In this document: piece by piece, positions 18,117 through 26,756 of the stretch
Layout: every line of letters begins with the position of its first letter
Position numbering within the stretch: position 1 is the first letter of the stretch
Source of the DNA: Rhodobacter sp.
GTDB lineage: Bacteria > Pseudomonadota > Alphaproteobacteria > Rhodobacterales > Rhodobacteraceae
Direction of reading: 5' to 3'
Assembly: GCA_020637515.1 (NCBI GenBank)
Contig: JACKKG010000001.1
Coordinates: 496,001 to 560,000, forward strand
Length of the DNA: 64,000 bases
Notes under the pieces: model-generated
Told to the model about the DNA's origin: nothing
Seen by the model: only the letters and a program-made list of their open reading frames with translations
Databases searched by the model: none
Made by a program: the position numbers and the translations under genes

Positions 18117-18929
18117 TCAATCCATGTTCATCCGCTTCAGATACCCCTCGATCAGCGGCACGTCCGAGGGGTTGTTCAACTCCCAGAAGGCCGCGCCCGG
18201 CGCGCTGACCTCGACGGCCGCGATCTTGTGCCCGTGTTCGAGGAACCGCAACTGCTCCAGCCCCTCGATCTGTTCCAGCGCCCCGGCGTCAAGGCCCGCA
18301 TAGAGCGTCAGCGCCTGCGGCGTATAGGCGTAAAGCCCGACATGGTGGAACACCGGGATCGGGTCATGGCGTTTCAGGCTGCCCGTGAACGGGATCACTT
18401 CCTTGGAAAAGTAGATGGCGTTGCCCAGCATGTCGCGCACAACCGTGGTGGCGCCGACACGGCCGGCCTTGCGGTCGGCCAGGAAATTGTCCAGCGCCTC
18501 GCGGTCGCAGCGCAGCACGGGCGTCGCAACCTGGCGCGTGTCGTCGTCGCGCATCGCGGCGATCAGCGCGCTGACGAAATGCGGCGGCGTCAGCGGCGCG
18601 TCGCCTTGCAGGTTCACCACGATCGGCTGCGTCAGCCCCGCACGGTGCACCGCCTGGGCGACGCGCTCGGTGCCGTTGGCGCATTCGGGGTCGGTCAGGA
18701 TGACCTCGACACCGATGCGGCGCGCCTCGTCGACGATGCGCGCGTCATCGGTTGCGACATAGACGCCGGTGACGCCGCGCGTGGACACCGCCGCGGCACG
18801 GGCCGCCATGACGCTGCGTTCCAGCAGGCTGCGTTCGACGCCGGACGCGCCCTTCAGCTTTGCCAGCGGCTTGGCCGGGTAGCGGGTGGACGCGTAGCGC
18901 GCCGGAATGACGATGACGGCCTCACGCAT
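18117..18929 (-). CDS. kdsB: 3-deoxy-manno-octulosonate cytidylyltransferase
   Basis: The 270-residue protein opens with VIVIPARYASTRYPAKPLA, the CTP-binding signature of CMP-Kdo synthetases. It has VYVATDDARIVDEA and TDPECANGTERV (family: SxxHxSGTDR). The loop usually written QGDEP reads LQGDAPL here. It activates Kdo to CMP-Kdo for lipid A core or for the Kdo linker of group 2 capsules. It overlaps kdsA by 8 bp and is the third gene of kdsD-kdsA-kdsB. Clustering with kpsMTE suggests the capsule-dedicated copy (KpsU role) rather than the lipopolysaccharide copy, which is inference. Confidence 0.88.
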   Translation of the reverse strand: MREAVIVIPARYASTRYPAKPLAKLKGASGVERSLLERSVMAARAAAVSTRGVTGVYVATDDARIVDEARRIGVEVILTDPECANGTERVAQAVHRAGLTQPIVVNLQGDAPLTPPHFVSALIAAMRDDDTRQVATPVLRCDREALDNFLADRKAGRVGATTVVRDMLGNAIYFSKEVIPFTGSLKRHDPIPVFHHVGLYAYTPQALTLYAGLDAGALEQIEGLEQLRFLEHGHKIAAVEVSAPGAAFWELNNPSDVPLIEGYLKRMNMD

Positions 18930-19755
18930 TCGGGCCTCCTTTGGTCAGGGCGTCGTAGGCGGCCAGGTTGCCGATCAGCGCCTTCATCTGGTCCAGCGGC
19001 ACCATGTTCGGCCCGTCCGAGGGGGCGTTGTCCGGGTCCTGGTGGCTTTCGATGAACAGCGCGTGCACGCCGACCGCGCAGGCGGCGCGCGCCAGCACCG
19101 GCACGTATTCGCGCTGCCCCCCGGTCGAGGCCCCCTGCCCCCCCGGCTGCTGCACCGAATGCGTGGCATCGAACACCACCGGATAGCCGGTCGCGGCCAT
19201 TTCCGGCAGGCCGCGGAAATCGGTCACCAGCGTGTTGTAGCCAAAGCTGGTGCCCCGGTCGCACAACAGGATGTTCTGGTTGCCGGTGCTGGCGATCTTG
19301 GCGGCGACGTTCTTCATGTCCCAGGGCGCCAGGAACTGGCCCTTTTTCACGTTGACCGCCTTGCCGGTTTCGCCGGCGGCCAGCAACAGGTCGGTCTGGC
19401 GGCACAGAAAGGCGGGGATCTGCAACACGTCCACCACCTCGGCGGCTTTGGCGCAGTGCCAGGGTTCATGCACGTCGGTCAGCACCGGCACGCCGAATTC
19501 CGCGCGGATCGCGGCCAGCGCCTCCAGCCCCTTGTCCATGCCCAGCCCGCGCTGCGCCCCGACCGAGGTGCGGTTGGCCTTGTCGTAGCTGGCCTTGAAG
19601 ATCAGCCGGGTGCCGGTGGGCGCGCAGGCCTCGAGCAGGCCCGCGCACATCCTCCGCGCGTGATCCAGGCTTTCCAGCTGGCAAGGCCCGGCAATCAACG
19701 CGAAGGGATGCGTGCCGCCGATGGCGATGTCGCCGATGGTGACAATCCGGGTCAT
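18922..19755 (-). CDS. kdsA: 3-deoxy-8-phosphooctulonate synthase
   Basis: ATG 19755 is chosen because AAGGAG lies 5 bp upstream; a GTG at 19761 falls inside that site. The 277-residue length is typical. Family motifs are FALIAGPCQLES (residues 17-28), FKASYDKANRTS, GLEAL, PVLTDVHE and the C-terminal ALFIESHQDPDNAPSDGPNM. It condenses phosphoenolpyruvate with arabinose-5-phosphate to give Kdo-8-phosphate. The NKANRTS-type Asn/Asp position reads YDKANR, and no Cys is present in the metal position (GPCQ carries one Cys), so metal dependence cannot be settled by eye. It is downstream of kdsD by 9 bp. Confidence 0.93.
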   Translation of the reverse strand: MTRIVTIGDIAIGGTHPFALIAGPCQLESLDHARRMCAGLLEACAPTGTRLIFKASYDKANRTSVGAQRGLGMDKGLEALAAIRAEFGVPVLTDVHEPWHCAKAAEVVDVLQIPAFLCRQTDLLLAAGETGKAVNVKKGQFLAPWDMKNVAAKIASTGNQNILLCDRGTSFGYNTLVTDFRGLPEMAATGYPVVFDATHSVQQPGGQGASTGGQREYVPVLARAACAVGVHALFIESHQDPDNAPSDGPNMVPLDQMKALIGNLAAYDALTKGGPNA

Positions 19756-19764
19756 GGGCACTCC

Positions 19765-20730
19765 TTACACCACGCCCGCGCGCAGGCAGTCGTGCAGGCG
19801 CACGATCCCCACCGGGCTGAGGTCGGTTTCGACGACGAAAACGGAATAGATCTTGCGTTTGTTCATGATCGCCACGGCCTCGGCGGCGGCGGTCTCGGGC
19901 GAGACGCTGACCGGGTTCCTGGTGGCCACCTGCCCGGCGGTGCGGCCCATCAGCCCGTCCATGTGGCGGCGCAGGTCCCCGTCCGAGATGACGCCGATCA
20001 GCGCGCCTTGCGCATCGGTCACCCCGGTGATGCCAAAGCCGCAGCGGGTCATGGTCAGGATGGTGTCGGGCATGGGCGTGGCCTCGGACACCAGGGGCAG
20101 CAGGTCGCCCGAATGCATGAGCTGCGTCACCTTGGCCAGACGCGCGCCCAGCTTGCCGCCGGGGTGGAAACTGCGGAAATGTTCGGCGCGGAATTCGCGC
20201 TGGTCCATCACCGCCACGGCCAGCGCGTCGCCCAGTCCCAGCGTCAGCGTGGTCGAGGTCGTCGGCGCCATGCCCAGCGAGCAGGCTTCCTCGTGGTCGG
20301 GCAGGGTCAGCTTCAGGGTCGCGGCCTGCATCAGCGTCGAATCCGCGCGTTTCGAGATGCCGATCACCGGCACGTCGAACCTGAGGCAATAGGCCAGCAA
20401 ATCGCTGAGTTCACTGGTCTCGCCCGAGTTCGAGATGACGATGGCGATGTCGTCGGGCGTGATCATGCCCAGGTCGCCATGGCTGGCCTCGGCCGGGTGG
20501 ACAAAGAACGCAGGCGTCCCGGTCGAGGCCATCGTCGCCGCGATCTTGCGCGCGATATGGCCCGACTTGCCCATCCCCGACAACGCCACCCGCCCCCGCC
20601 CGTTCAGGATCAGCCGCACGGCCGCGTCGAAATCGGCAGGCAGCGCGCGCGACAGCGCCAGCAGCGCGTTGCCTTCGATGTCCAGCACGCGCGTGGCCGA
20701 TGCGGTGGGCGTTCGGGGGGTGGTCGGCAT
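19765..20730 (-). CDS. kdsD: Arabinose-5-phosphate isomerase
   Basis: The 321-residue protein has an N-terminal SIS domain (VALSGMGKSGHIARKIAATMASTGTPAF, FVHPAEASHGDLGM, VISNSGETSEL). Two C-terminal CBS domains follow (from about residue 205 and from about 270). This is the KdsD/KpsF/GutQ architecture. It isomerises ribulose-5-phosphate to arabinose-5-phosphate, the first step of Kdo synthesis. It is the first gene of a tight minus-strand trio with kdsA and kdsB. Next to capsule export genes, the KpsF role (capsule-dedicated paralogue) is likely. Confidence 0.92.
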   Translation of the reverse strand: MPTTPRTPTASATRVLDIEGNALLALSRALPADFDAAVRLILNGRGRVALSGMGKSGHIARKIAATMASTGTPAFFVHPAEASHGDLGMITPDDIAIVISNSGETSELSDLLAYCLRFDVPVIGISKRADSTLMQAATLKLTLPDHEEACSLGMAPTTSTTLTLGLGDALAVAVMDQREFRAEHFRSFHPGGKLGARLAKVTQLMHSGDLLPLVSEATPMPDTILTMTRCGFGITGVTDAQGALIGVISDGDLRRHMDGLMGRTAGQVATRNPVSVSPETAAAEAVAIMNKRKIYSVFVVETDLSPVGIVRLHDCLRAGVV

Positions 20731-20799
20731 GGGGGTTCCAGGGTCCGCCCGGCCACAAGAGGGCCGTCAGCCGGTGCATAGACAGCCCGGGCCCCGAGG

Positions 20800-22500
20800 T
20801 CAACTCGCGGGCAGGGGCGCGCCGCTTTCGCTGGGCCGCTGTTCGCCCAGCAACACCTTTGCGCGCCGCACACCGTCGCGCAGCGTGGGGGCGAATTCGA
20901 CCTGCGGCGCGACGATGCCATGGCCGGCAAACTGGTTGGACAGCGCCGGCGAGACCCCGGCCAGCACCACCACAACCCCCTTGCGCGCGGCGCTGGTCAA
21001 CAACCCCTCGACGGTATGGATCGCGGTGGAATCGACCATCGCGGTTTCGGTGAAATCCACCACCAGCGCGCGGTGGTCGTCACCGATGCGCTCCAGCACA
21101 GCCCCCACCGCCGAGGCCGCGCCAAAGAAGAACGCGCCCTGGATGCGATAGACCAGGATCGCGTCGGCGCGACCGATACCGATGGGCTCGGGCGCGCTGT
21201 CGTCGGCCTCGTCCAGCCCCTCGGGCACGACGGCGCTGACGCCTGCGGCCTTGGACATGCGGTGGATGAACAGCAGCGCCCCCAGCGAAAACCCGACGAG
21301 AATCGCCTCGGTCAGGTCGCGGAACACTGTCAGCCCCCAGGTCGCCAGCAACACGACCGTATCCTCGCCCGAGGTGCGCAGAAGGCGGGCGATGGCGTGG
21401 CGTTCGATCATGTTCCACGCGACCGTCGCCAGCACCCCGGCCAGGGCCGCCAGCGGCACCAGCCCGACCAGCGGCGCGGCGACCATCATGAAGGCCAGCA
21501 CGAAGACCGCGTGCAGCATCCCCGACACCGGGCCGTGGGCGTTGGCGCGCACGTTGGTCGCCGTGCGGGCGATCGTGCCCGTGGCCACCAGCCCTCCCAT
21601 CGCCGCCGAGGCCAGGTTGGCGACGCCCTGCGCGATCAGCTCCATGTTCGAATTGTGCCGCCGTCCGCTCATGCCGTCCGCGACCACGGCGGACAACAGC
21701 GCCTCGATCGAGCCGAGCAGCGTGAAGGCGATGGCATTGGGCAGAACCGCCAGGGCCAGGGTCCAGGTAAAGGCAGGCAAATGCGGCGCGGGCAGGCCAG
21801 CGGGCACCGCGCCAAAGGTCGAGCGGATCGTCGGCGTATCGAGGTTCAGCAACGCCACCGCCGCCGTCGTTGCCGCCACCGCGACCAGCAGGTTCGGAAC
21901 CCGGGGCGCGAACCGCTTGAGGCCGACGATCAGCGCGACGGTGCCGGCCGCAATCGCAATGGTGACCGGGTTCGCGCTGGGCAGGGCCTGCCAGATCACC
22001 GGCAGTTTCTCGAGTATCGGGCCGGGTTCGGGCCCGGCCAGCGTCAGACCCAGCAGATCCTTGATCTGGCTGGCGAAAATGATGACGCCGATACCCGCCG
22101 TGAACCCCACCGTGACGGGATAGGGGATGAACTTGATGTAGCTGCCCAGACGCAAGACCCCGATCGCCGCCATCAGGACGCCGGCGATCATCGTCGCCAG
22201 GGCCATGCCCTCCATCCCGTATTGGTGCACCGTGGCGGCGACCAGCACGATGAAGGCCCCCGCCGGACCGCCGATCTGAAACCGGCTGCCCCCCAGCATC
22301 GAGATGAAGAACCCCCCGACGATGGCCGTGTAAAGCCCCGCTGCCGGCGTCGCGCCCGAGGCGATGGCGATCGCCATCGACAGCGGCAGCGCGACGATCG
22401 CCACCGTCAGCCCGGCGATGGCATCGCGCTTCAGATGCGCGACGGTGTATCCCTCGCGCAGGACGGCATAGAGGGCGGGGACCATACGGTCTGCGGGCAT
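20800..22500 (-). CDS. SulP-family inorganic anion transporter
   Basis: The 566-residue protein has the SulP (SLC26) layout. About ten to twelve membrane segments begin with AGLTVAIVALPLSMAIAIASGATPAAGLYTAI, and a cytoplasmic STAS domain from about residue 440 has LVVDFTETAMVDSTAIHTVEGLL. It would move sulfate, bicarbonate or another anion with Na+ or H+. The next gene upstream on the same strand is a beta-carbonic anhydrase, which favours bicarbonate, but the substrate is not readable from sequence. The start could also be the ATG six codons in (22485). No strong ribosome site is seen for either. Confidence 0.88.
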   Translation of the reverse strand: MPADRMVPALYAVLREGYTVAHLKRDAIAGLTVAIVALPLSMAIAIASGATPAAGLYTAIVGGFFISMLGGSRFQIGGPAGAFIVLVAATVHQYGMEGMALATMIAGVLMAAIGVLRLGSYIKFIPYPVTVGFTAGIGVIIFASQIKDLLGLTLAGPEPGPILEKLPVIWQALPSANPVTIAIAAGTVALIVGLKRFAPRVPNLLVAVAATTAAVALLNLDTPTIRSTFGAVPAGLPAPHLPAFTWTLALAVLPNAIAFTLLGSIEALLSAVVADGMSGRRHNSNMELIAQGVANLASAAMGGLVATGTIARTATNVRANAHGPVSGMLHAVFVLAFMMVAAPLVGLVPLAALAGVLATVAWNMIERHAIARLLRTSGEDTVVLLATWGLTVFRDLTEAILVGFSLGALLFIHRMSKAAGVSAVVPEGLDEADDSAPEPIGIGRADAILVYRIQGAFFFGAASAVGAVLERIGDDHRALVVDFTETAMVDSTAIHTVEGLLTSAARKGVVVVLAGVSPALSNQFAGHGIVAPQVEFAPTLRDGVRRAKVLLGEQRPSESGAPLPAS

Positions 22501-22582
22501 GGGAGCACCAGGTCAACGATCAGGAATGCCCGACCCTAGACCCCGCGCCCCGGCTTCCGCAATGCCCCCGATGACGGAAAGA

Positions 22583-23236
22583 TCACAGAACCGGTTGAAA
22601 ACTGTCGGTTTCGGGATCGTAGACCGTCAGCCCGCCCTCGCCGATGTTGTGCCAGACCCCGTGCAGGGTCAGGCGCTCGGCCTCGACCGCCTCGCGGATG
22701 AAGGGGAAGGTCATCAGATTCGCCAGCGAGATGCGGATGGATTGCAGTTCCATCGCCTTGATGCGGTCCTCGGGGTCGGCGATGCCGCTGGTCGCGTCAT
22801 AGCCCGGGCGCAGGATCTCCATCCAGTTGCCGACAAAGCTGGAACCCGACGCCAGGTCCGGCGCCAGCCCCGCGCACATGTCATGACACCCGCGCACGCC
22901 GCCACAGTTGGAATGCCCCACCACGATCAGATGCGCGACCTTCAGCGCCGACACCGCGTATTCCACCGCCGCCGAGGTGCCGTGATGGTCGCCGTCGGGC
23001 GTATAGGGCGGCACCAGGTTGGCGATATTGCGGTGAATGAAGAACTCGCCCGGATCGGCGCCGAAGATCGATGTGACATGAACCCGTGAATCGCAACACG
23101 CGATCATCATCGACCGCGGGTGCTGCCCTTCCATTGCCAGATGACGGAACCAGCTCTTGTTCTCGCTGTAGGCGGTGGCATGCCAACCCTTGAAGCGGTT
23201 CACCAGATATCCGGGCAATTTGCGTGCAAAATTCAT
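22583..23236 (-). CDS. Beta-carbonic anhydrase
   Basis: The 217-residue protein carries the zinc ligands of the beta class: Cys47 and Asp49 in ACCDSRV, then His108 and Cys111 in VVGHSNCGGVRG. ANLVPPY and the HHGTSAAVEYAV segment match the family. It interconverts CO2 and bicarbonate in the cytoplasm. The ribosome site GGGAAA precedes ATG 23236. It lies 82 bp upstream of the SulP transporter on the same strand, so the pair may be co-transcribed for bicarbonate supply. The residue pattern suggests the ordinary open active site. Confidence 0.93.
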   Translation of the reverse strand: MNFARKLPGYLVNRFKGWHATAYSENKSWFRHLAMEGQHPRSMMIACCDSRVHVTSIFGADPGEFFIHRNIANLVPPYTPDGDHHGTSAAVEYAVSALKVAHLIVVGHSNCGGVRGCHDMCAGLAPDLASGSSFVGNWMEILRPGYDATSGIADPEDRIKAMELQSIRISLANLMTFPFIREAVEAERLTLHGVWHNIGEGGLTVYDPETDSFQPVL

Positions 23237-23393
23237 CGTGGATTTCCCTTAAGTCCGAGGCGTGGTCAGTGCTATGATCAATTCATAAGAAAATCGAGCA
23301 AGTTCCCAGTTCAAGGGGCAACGAATTGTTAGCCCGGATCACCCAAGCTGAACGCGGGTGTGAAGGAGCCGACTGAGGCAGAAAGGTGTGGGC

Positions 23394-23774
23394 ATGACCA
23401 TGGTATTCGAATTCCGCCCCAGCGAGCGGATCGTGATCGATACGGCGACGCTGGGCGACCTGTTCACGCGGCTGGGTGACCGCGGGGCCGAAGATTTCGT
23501 GATGGAGACGGTCGAGGCGATCTCGGACACGCTGGCCGAGGTGGACGGCCTGCTTCGCAAGGACCGGCTGGACGACATCGCGCCGCGGGCGCAACAGGTG
23601 TCCAAACTCAGCGCGGCGATCGGGTTGACCTCGTTGGCGCGGGTCTCGCGCGATATGGGGATTGCCGCGCGGCGGGGCGATCTGGTCGCCTATCGGGCGG
23701 TCTGGGAACGGCTGGTGCGCATCGGCGACCGGTCCCTGGCCCAGGTGTGGGAGGTGCCCGGCCTTTCGGTCTGA
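23394..23774 (+). CDS. Small Hpt-like protein lacking the phosphoacceptor histidine
   Basis: The start is ATG 23394, with GAAAGG 7 bp before it. The 126-residue all-helical protein resembles histidine phosphotransfer domains. The segment RAQQVSKLSAAIGLTSLARV (about residues 65-84) aligns with the family's AHxLKGSSANIGAxxL, with Gln where the phosphorylated His should be. The following MGIAARRGDLVAY matches the family's LExxxRxGD. No other domain is present. It may be a degenerate Hpt that binds a kinase or receiver without relaying phosphate, or a diverged helical bundle. It stands alone between carbonic anhydrase and the aminopeptidase, and its function is unknown. Confidence 0.6.
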   Translation: MTMVFEFRPSERIVIDTATLGDLFTRLGDRGAEDFVMETVEAISDTLAEVDGLLRKDRLDDIAPRAQQVSKLSAAIGLTSLARVSRDMGIAARRGDLVAYRAVWERLVRIGDRSLAQVWEVPGLSV

Positions 23775-23882
23775 CCTGGTGACGGGCGGCGTGACGGGCG
23801 GCAGCGCCGATGGCGGCGCAGAACGGTCTTTTTATTCGGGGCCCCGGGCGCTAGTCTGCGGCGAAACCAGATAGAGAGAGCC

Positions 23883-25319
23883 ATGCGCCAAAGCCTTGCC
23901 GCGTTTGCTTCGCCCGATGCAGCCTCGATCCCGTTGCATGCCATTGCCGCCGAAACCCTGGGCGACTGGCTGGACAGCCAACCCGAGCGGGTGCGCACCT
24001 GGCTGGACGCGGTCGGCTTCAAGGCCGCCGTGGGCGAGACGGTCGCCGTGCCCGACGCGGCCGGCGCGCTGTCGATGGCGGTTTTCGGGTTGGGCGCGGC
24101 CAAGGCGCGCGCCCGGGGCCGCATGGCGCTGGGCGCGGCCCGCGGCAAACTGCCGCTGGGCACCTATCACCTGGCGAGCGGCTTCGAGACCGATGCCTTG
24201 CCCGAACAACTGCTGGGCTGGCTGCTTGCGGGCTACAGCTTTGACCGGTTCCGCCGCCATGGCCAGCCGGAAGCCGAGATGCCGATGCTCAAGGCGCCGG
24301 CTGGGGTCGATGTCCGCCGCATCGAGATCCTGGCCGCCGCCGAATGGCTGACGCGCGATCTCATCAACACCCCCGCCTCGCAGATGGGCCCCGAGGAAAT
24401 GGAAACCGCCGTCCTCGCCCTGGCCGAGGAATTCGACGCGCAGGTTTCTGTCACCTATGACGACGATCTGCTGCACGAGAATTTTCCCCTGATCCACGCT
24501 GTCGGGCGCGCATCGGACCGGATGCCGCGCCTGCTGGACATGCGCTGGGGAAACGAGGGGCCGCGTATCACCCTGGTCGGCAAGGGCGTGTGCTTTGACA
24601 CGGGCGGGCTGGACATCAAGCCGGCGGCCTCGATGGGGCTGATGAAAAAGGACATGGGCGGCGCGGCGACGGTGCTGGGTCTGGCGCTGATGATCATGGC
24701 GCTGGACTGGAAGGTGCGCTTGCGCGTGCTGATCCCGGCGGTCGAGAATGCGATCTCGGGCAGTGCGATGCGTCCGGGCGACATCATCACCGCGCGCAAC
24801 GGCCTGACGGTCGAAATCAACAACACCGATGCCGAAGGTCGCCTTGTGCTGGCCGATGCGCTGGCGCTGGCGGCCGAGGAAGCGCCCGACGCGCTGATCT
24901 GCATGGCGACGCTGACGGGCGCGGCGCGGGTTGCGCTGGGCCCCGATCTGCCGCCCTTCTACACCGATGACGAGCCCTTTGCGCAGGCCCTGATGGATGG
25001 CGCCCGGATCGAGGCCGACCCCTTGTGGCGGATGCCCTTCCACACCCCCTATGAGGCCCTGATCGAACCCGGAATCGCGGACCTGGACAACGCGCCGGGG
25101 GGCGGTATGGCGGGTTCGATCACCGCCGCGCTGTTCCTGCGCCGCTTTGTCGGGGACAGCCCCCGCTTCGCGCATTTCGACATTTACGGCTGGCAGCAAA
25201 AGGATGCGCCGGGCCGCCCCAAGGGCGGTGTCTCGCAGGCCGCGCGCGCCATCCTGTGGGCCCTGCCCCAGGTTCTGGGCCCCGAGATCACCGGCGACGA
25301 ACCCACCGCGCGCCCATGA
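23883..25319 (+). CDS. M17-family leucyl aminopeptidase
   Basis: The 478-residue protein has the M17 catalytic domain in its C-terminal half. Metal and catalytic landmarks are VGKGVCFDTGGLDIKPA, KKDMGGAA and NTDAEGRLVLADAL, and the final domain has WRMPFHTPYE. These contain the two-zinc site and the conserved Lys and Arg. It removes N-terminal amino acids from peptides in the cytoplasm. The N-terminal 150 residues diverge from PepA, as is usual for the alphaproteobacterial branch. The stop overlaps the next gene's start by ATGA, so an NlpC/P60 hydrolase is translated with it. The pairing suggests cytoplasmic turnover of peptides, including cell-wall peptides. Confidence 0.92.
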   Translation: MRQSLAAFASPDAASIPLHAIAAETLGDWLDSQPERVRTWLDAVGFKAAVGETVAVPDAAGALSMAVFGLGAAKARARGRMALGAARGKLPLGTYHLASGFETDALPEQLLGWLLAGYSFDRFRRHGQPEAEMPMLKAPAGVDVRRIEILAAAEWLTRDLINTPASQMGPEEMETAVLALAEEFDAQVSVTYDDDLLHENFPLIHAVGRASDRMPRLLDMRWGNEGPRITLVGKGVCFDTGGLDIKPAASMGLMKKDMGGAATVLGLALMIMALDWKVRLRVLIPAVENAISGSAMRPGDIITARNGLTVEINNTDAEGRLVLADALALAAEEAPDALICMATLTGAARVALGPDLPPFYTDDEPFAQALMDGARIEADPLWRMPFHTPYEALIEPGIADLDNAPGGGMAGSITAALFLRRFVGDSPRFAHFDIYGWQQKDAPGRPKGGVSQAARAILWALPQVLGPEITGDEPTARP

Positions 25320-26134
25320 CCGACCGGCGGTTCCTGCGCGCCGCGCGGGGCATCGCGCATGACAGCCTGGCCGGCGCGCTGGACGGGCACCGGCTGACGG
25401 CGGGCACCTGGTGGCGCGTGGCCGCCCCGCTGGCCGACCTGTGCGACAGCCCCGGCGGCATGCGCGACCGGCAGCTTCTGATGGGCACCCGGTTCTGCGT
25501 GCTGACCCGGGACGCGGATCACGCGTTCGGCTTTGACGGCGACGACGGGTATTGCGGCTGGCTCGATACCCAGGCGCTGGCGGACGACCAGCCCCCCACC
25601 CATTGGGTCGCGGCACCCGCGACGCATCTCTATCCCGCGCCCGACATCAAGACGCGCGAACGCGCCACGGTGTCGATCGGCGCGCGGCTGCGGGTCACCG
25701 ATCGCTCGGGGGCCTTTGCCACGACCCCCGCGGGCCATGTCCCCGCCCGCCATCTGCGCCCCCTGGGCGATTGGCGCGCCGATCCGGTGGCGGTGGCGCG
25801 CGATCTTCTGGGGACGCCCTATCTGTGGGGCGGAAACAGCCGCGACGGCATCGACTGCTCGGGACTGGTGCAGGTGGCGCGGCGCGCCTGTGGGCTGGCC
25901 TGCCCGCCCGACAGCGACCTGCAACGCGCCATGGCCGGGGCCGATGTCGTGCCCGGGGCCGAGGAACCGGGCGATCTGATCTTCTGGGCGGGGCATGTGG
26001 GCATGGTCAGCGCGCCGGGGCGGCTGATCCATGCGAACGCGCATCACATGGCGGTGGTCGAGGAAGACCTCGAACCCGCCATCGCGCGCATTGCCGCAAC
26101 CGGTTCGGCGGTGTTGCGACGGCTCAGGCCGTAG
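25316..26134 (+). CDS. NlpC/P60-family peptidase
   Basis: ATG 25316 overlaps the aminopeptidase stop (ATGA); upstream codons in this frame lie inside that gene. The 272-residue protein has a C-terminal NlpC/P60 domain. DLLGTPYLWGGNSRDGIDCSGLVQV holds the catalytic Cys (near residue 180), and GDLIFWAGHVGMV holds the catalytic His, followed by LIHANAHHMAVV for the third polar residue. Residues about 25-145 look like bacterial SH3-type strands. There is no clear signal peptide, so it probably cleaves gamma-D-Glu-diamino-acid peptides in the cytoplasm during wall-peptide recycling. Confidence 0.9.
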   Translation: MTDRRFLRAARGIAHDSLAGALDGHRLTAGTWWRVAAPLADLCDSPGGMRDRQLLMGTRFCVLTRDADHAFGFDGDDGYCGWLDTQALADDQPPTHWVAAPATHLYPAPDIKTRERATVSIGARLRVTDRSGAFATTPAGHVPARHLRPLGDWRADPVAVARDLLGTPYLWGGNSRDGIDCSGLVQVARRACGLACPPDSDLQRAMAGADVVPGAEEPGDLIFWAGHVGMVSAPGRLIHANAHHMAVVEEDLEPAIARIAATGSAVLRRLRP

Positions 26135-26190
26135 TCGGATCAAGGGTGGGCCGTCCCGGCCGGGACGCTGTCGGAACGACCCGGGCTGCC

Positions 26191-26715
26191 TCAGTTGCCG
26201 GCCTGGCCCTGCATCTGGCCGTGGCCTTGCATCTGGCCGTGGCCCTGCATCTGGCCGTGCTGCATGCCCATGCCCTGCATCGGCTGACGCTCGTTATCGA
26301 CGGTCACCGTGGCGACGTATTCGGTGCCATCCGCGAACACCAGCGTCACCGGGAACTCGGCGCCCTGCTCCATGGTGCCGTGCAGGCCCAGGAACATCAC
26401 GTGGTCACCGCCGCGTTGCAGCGCGTGCTCGCCGCCGGCGGGCACATCGAACCCGTCCACCTGGCGCATTTGCATGACGCCGTTGGCGTCCTGGATATGG
26501 GTGTGCAGTTCCGTGCGGTCGGCAATGTCGGACCGCGCCGCGACTACGCGGCAATCGGCACCGCCGGTGTTCTGCATCACCATGAAGGCGGCGCCCGAAA
26601 CCGACATCGCGGTCGACGTGCGGGCATAGGCATCCTGCACCGAGAAGCCGTCGCAGGCGAGGGCGGGCATGGCGAAAGCGGCCGCAAAGGCGGCCAGGGA
26701 AAGCGTGCGGATCAT
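26191..26715 (-). CDS. Periplasmic copper chaperone, PCu(A)C family
   Basis: The start is ATG 26715, giving MIRTLSLAAFAAAFAMPALAC, a signal peptide of about 20 residues. The 174-residue protein has the PCu(A)C core with Met/His copper ligands (ELHTHIQDANGVMQMR, and HVMFLGLHGTM about 45 residues later), the H(M)X10MX21HXM pattern of the family. It delivers Cu(I) to cytochrome oxidase assembly. An unusual C-terminal tail repeats GHGQMQ three times and is rich in Met, His and Gln; it may add extra copper sites. The gene lies 41 bp downstream of a small signal-anchored protein that is probably its partner. Confidence 0.87.
   Translation of the reverse strand: MIRTLSLAAFAAAFAMPALACDGFSVQDAYARTSTAMSVSGAAFMVMQNTGGADCRVVAARSDIADRTELHTHIQDANGVMQMRQVDGFDVPAGGEHALQRGGDHVMFLGLHGTMEQGAEFPVTLVFADGTEYVATVTVDNERQPMQGMGMQHGQMQGHGQMQGHGQMQGQAGN
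26209..26262 (-). repeat. Three tandem 18-bp repeats encoding the Met/His tail
   Basis: Three units of CTGCATCTGGCCGTGGCC (plus strand) are nearly identical at 26209-26226, 26227-26244 and 26245-26262. The second has T for C at its first base, and the third ends CTG. They encode the GHGQMQ repeats of the copper chaperone and could vary in number between strains. Confidence 0.85.
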
Positions 26716-26756
26716 GGCATTCGTCCTGTCTGTTGATTGGGTCTGAAAGGTCGGGA

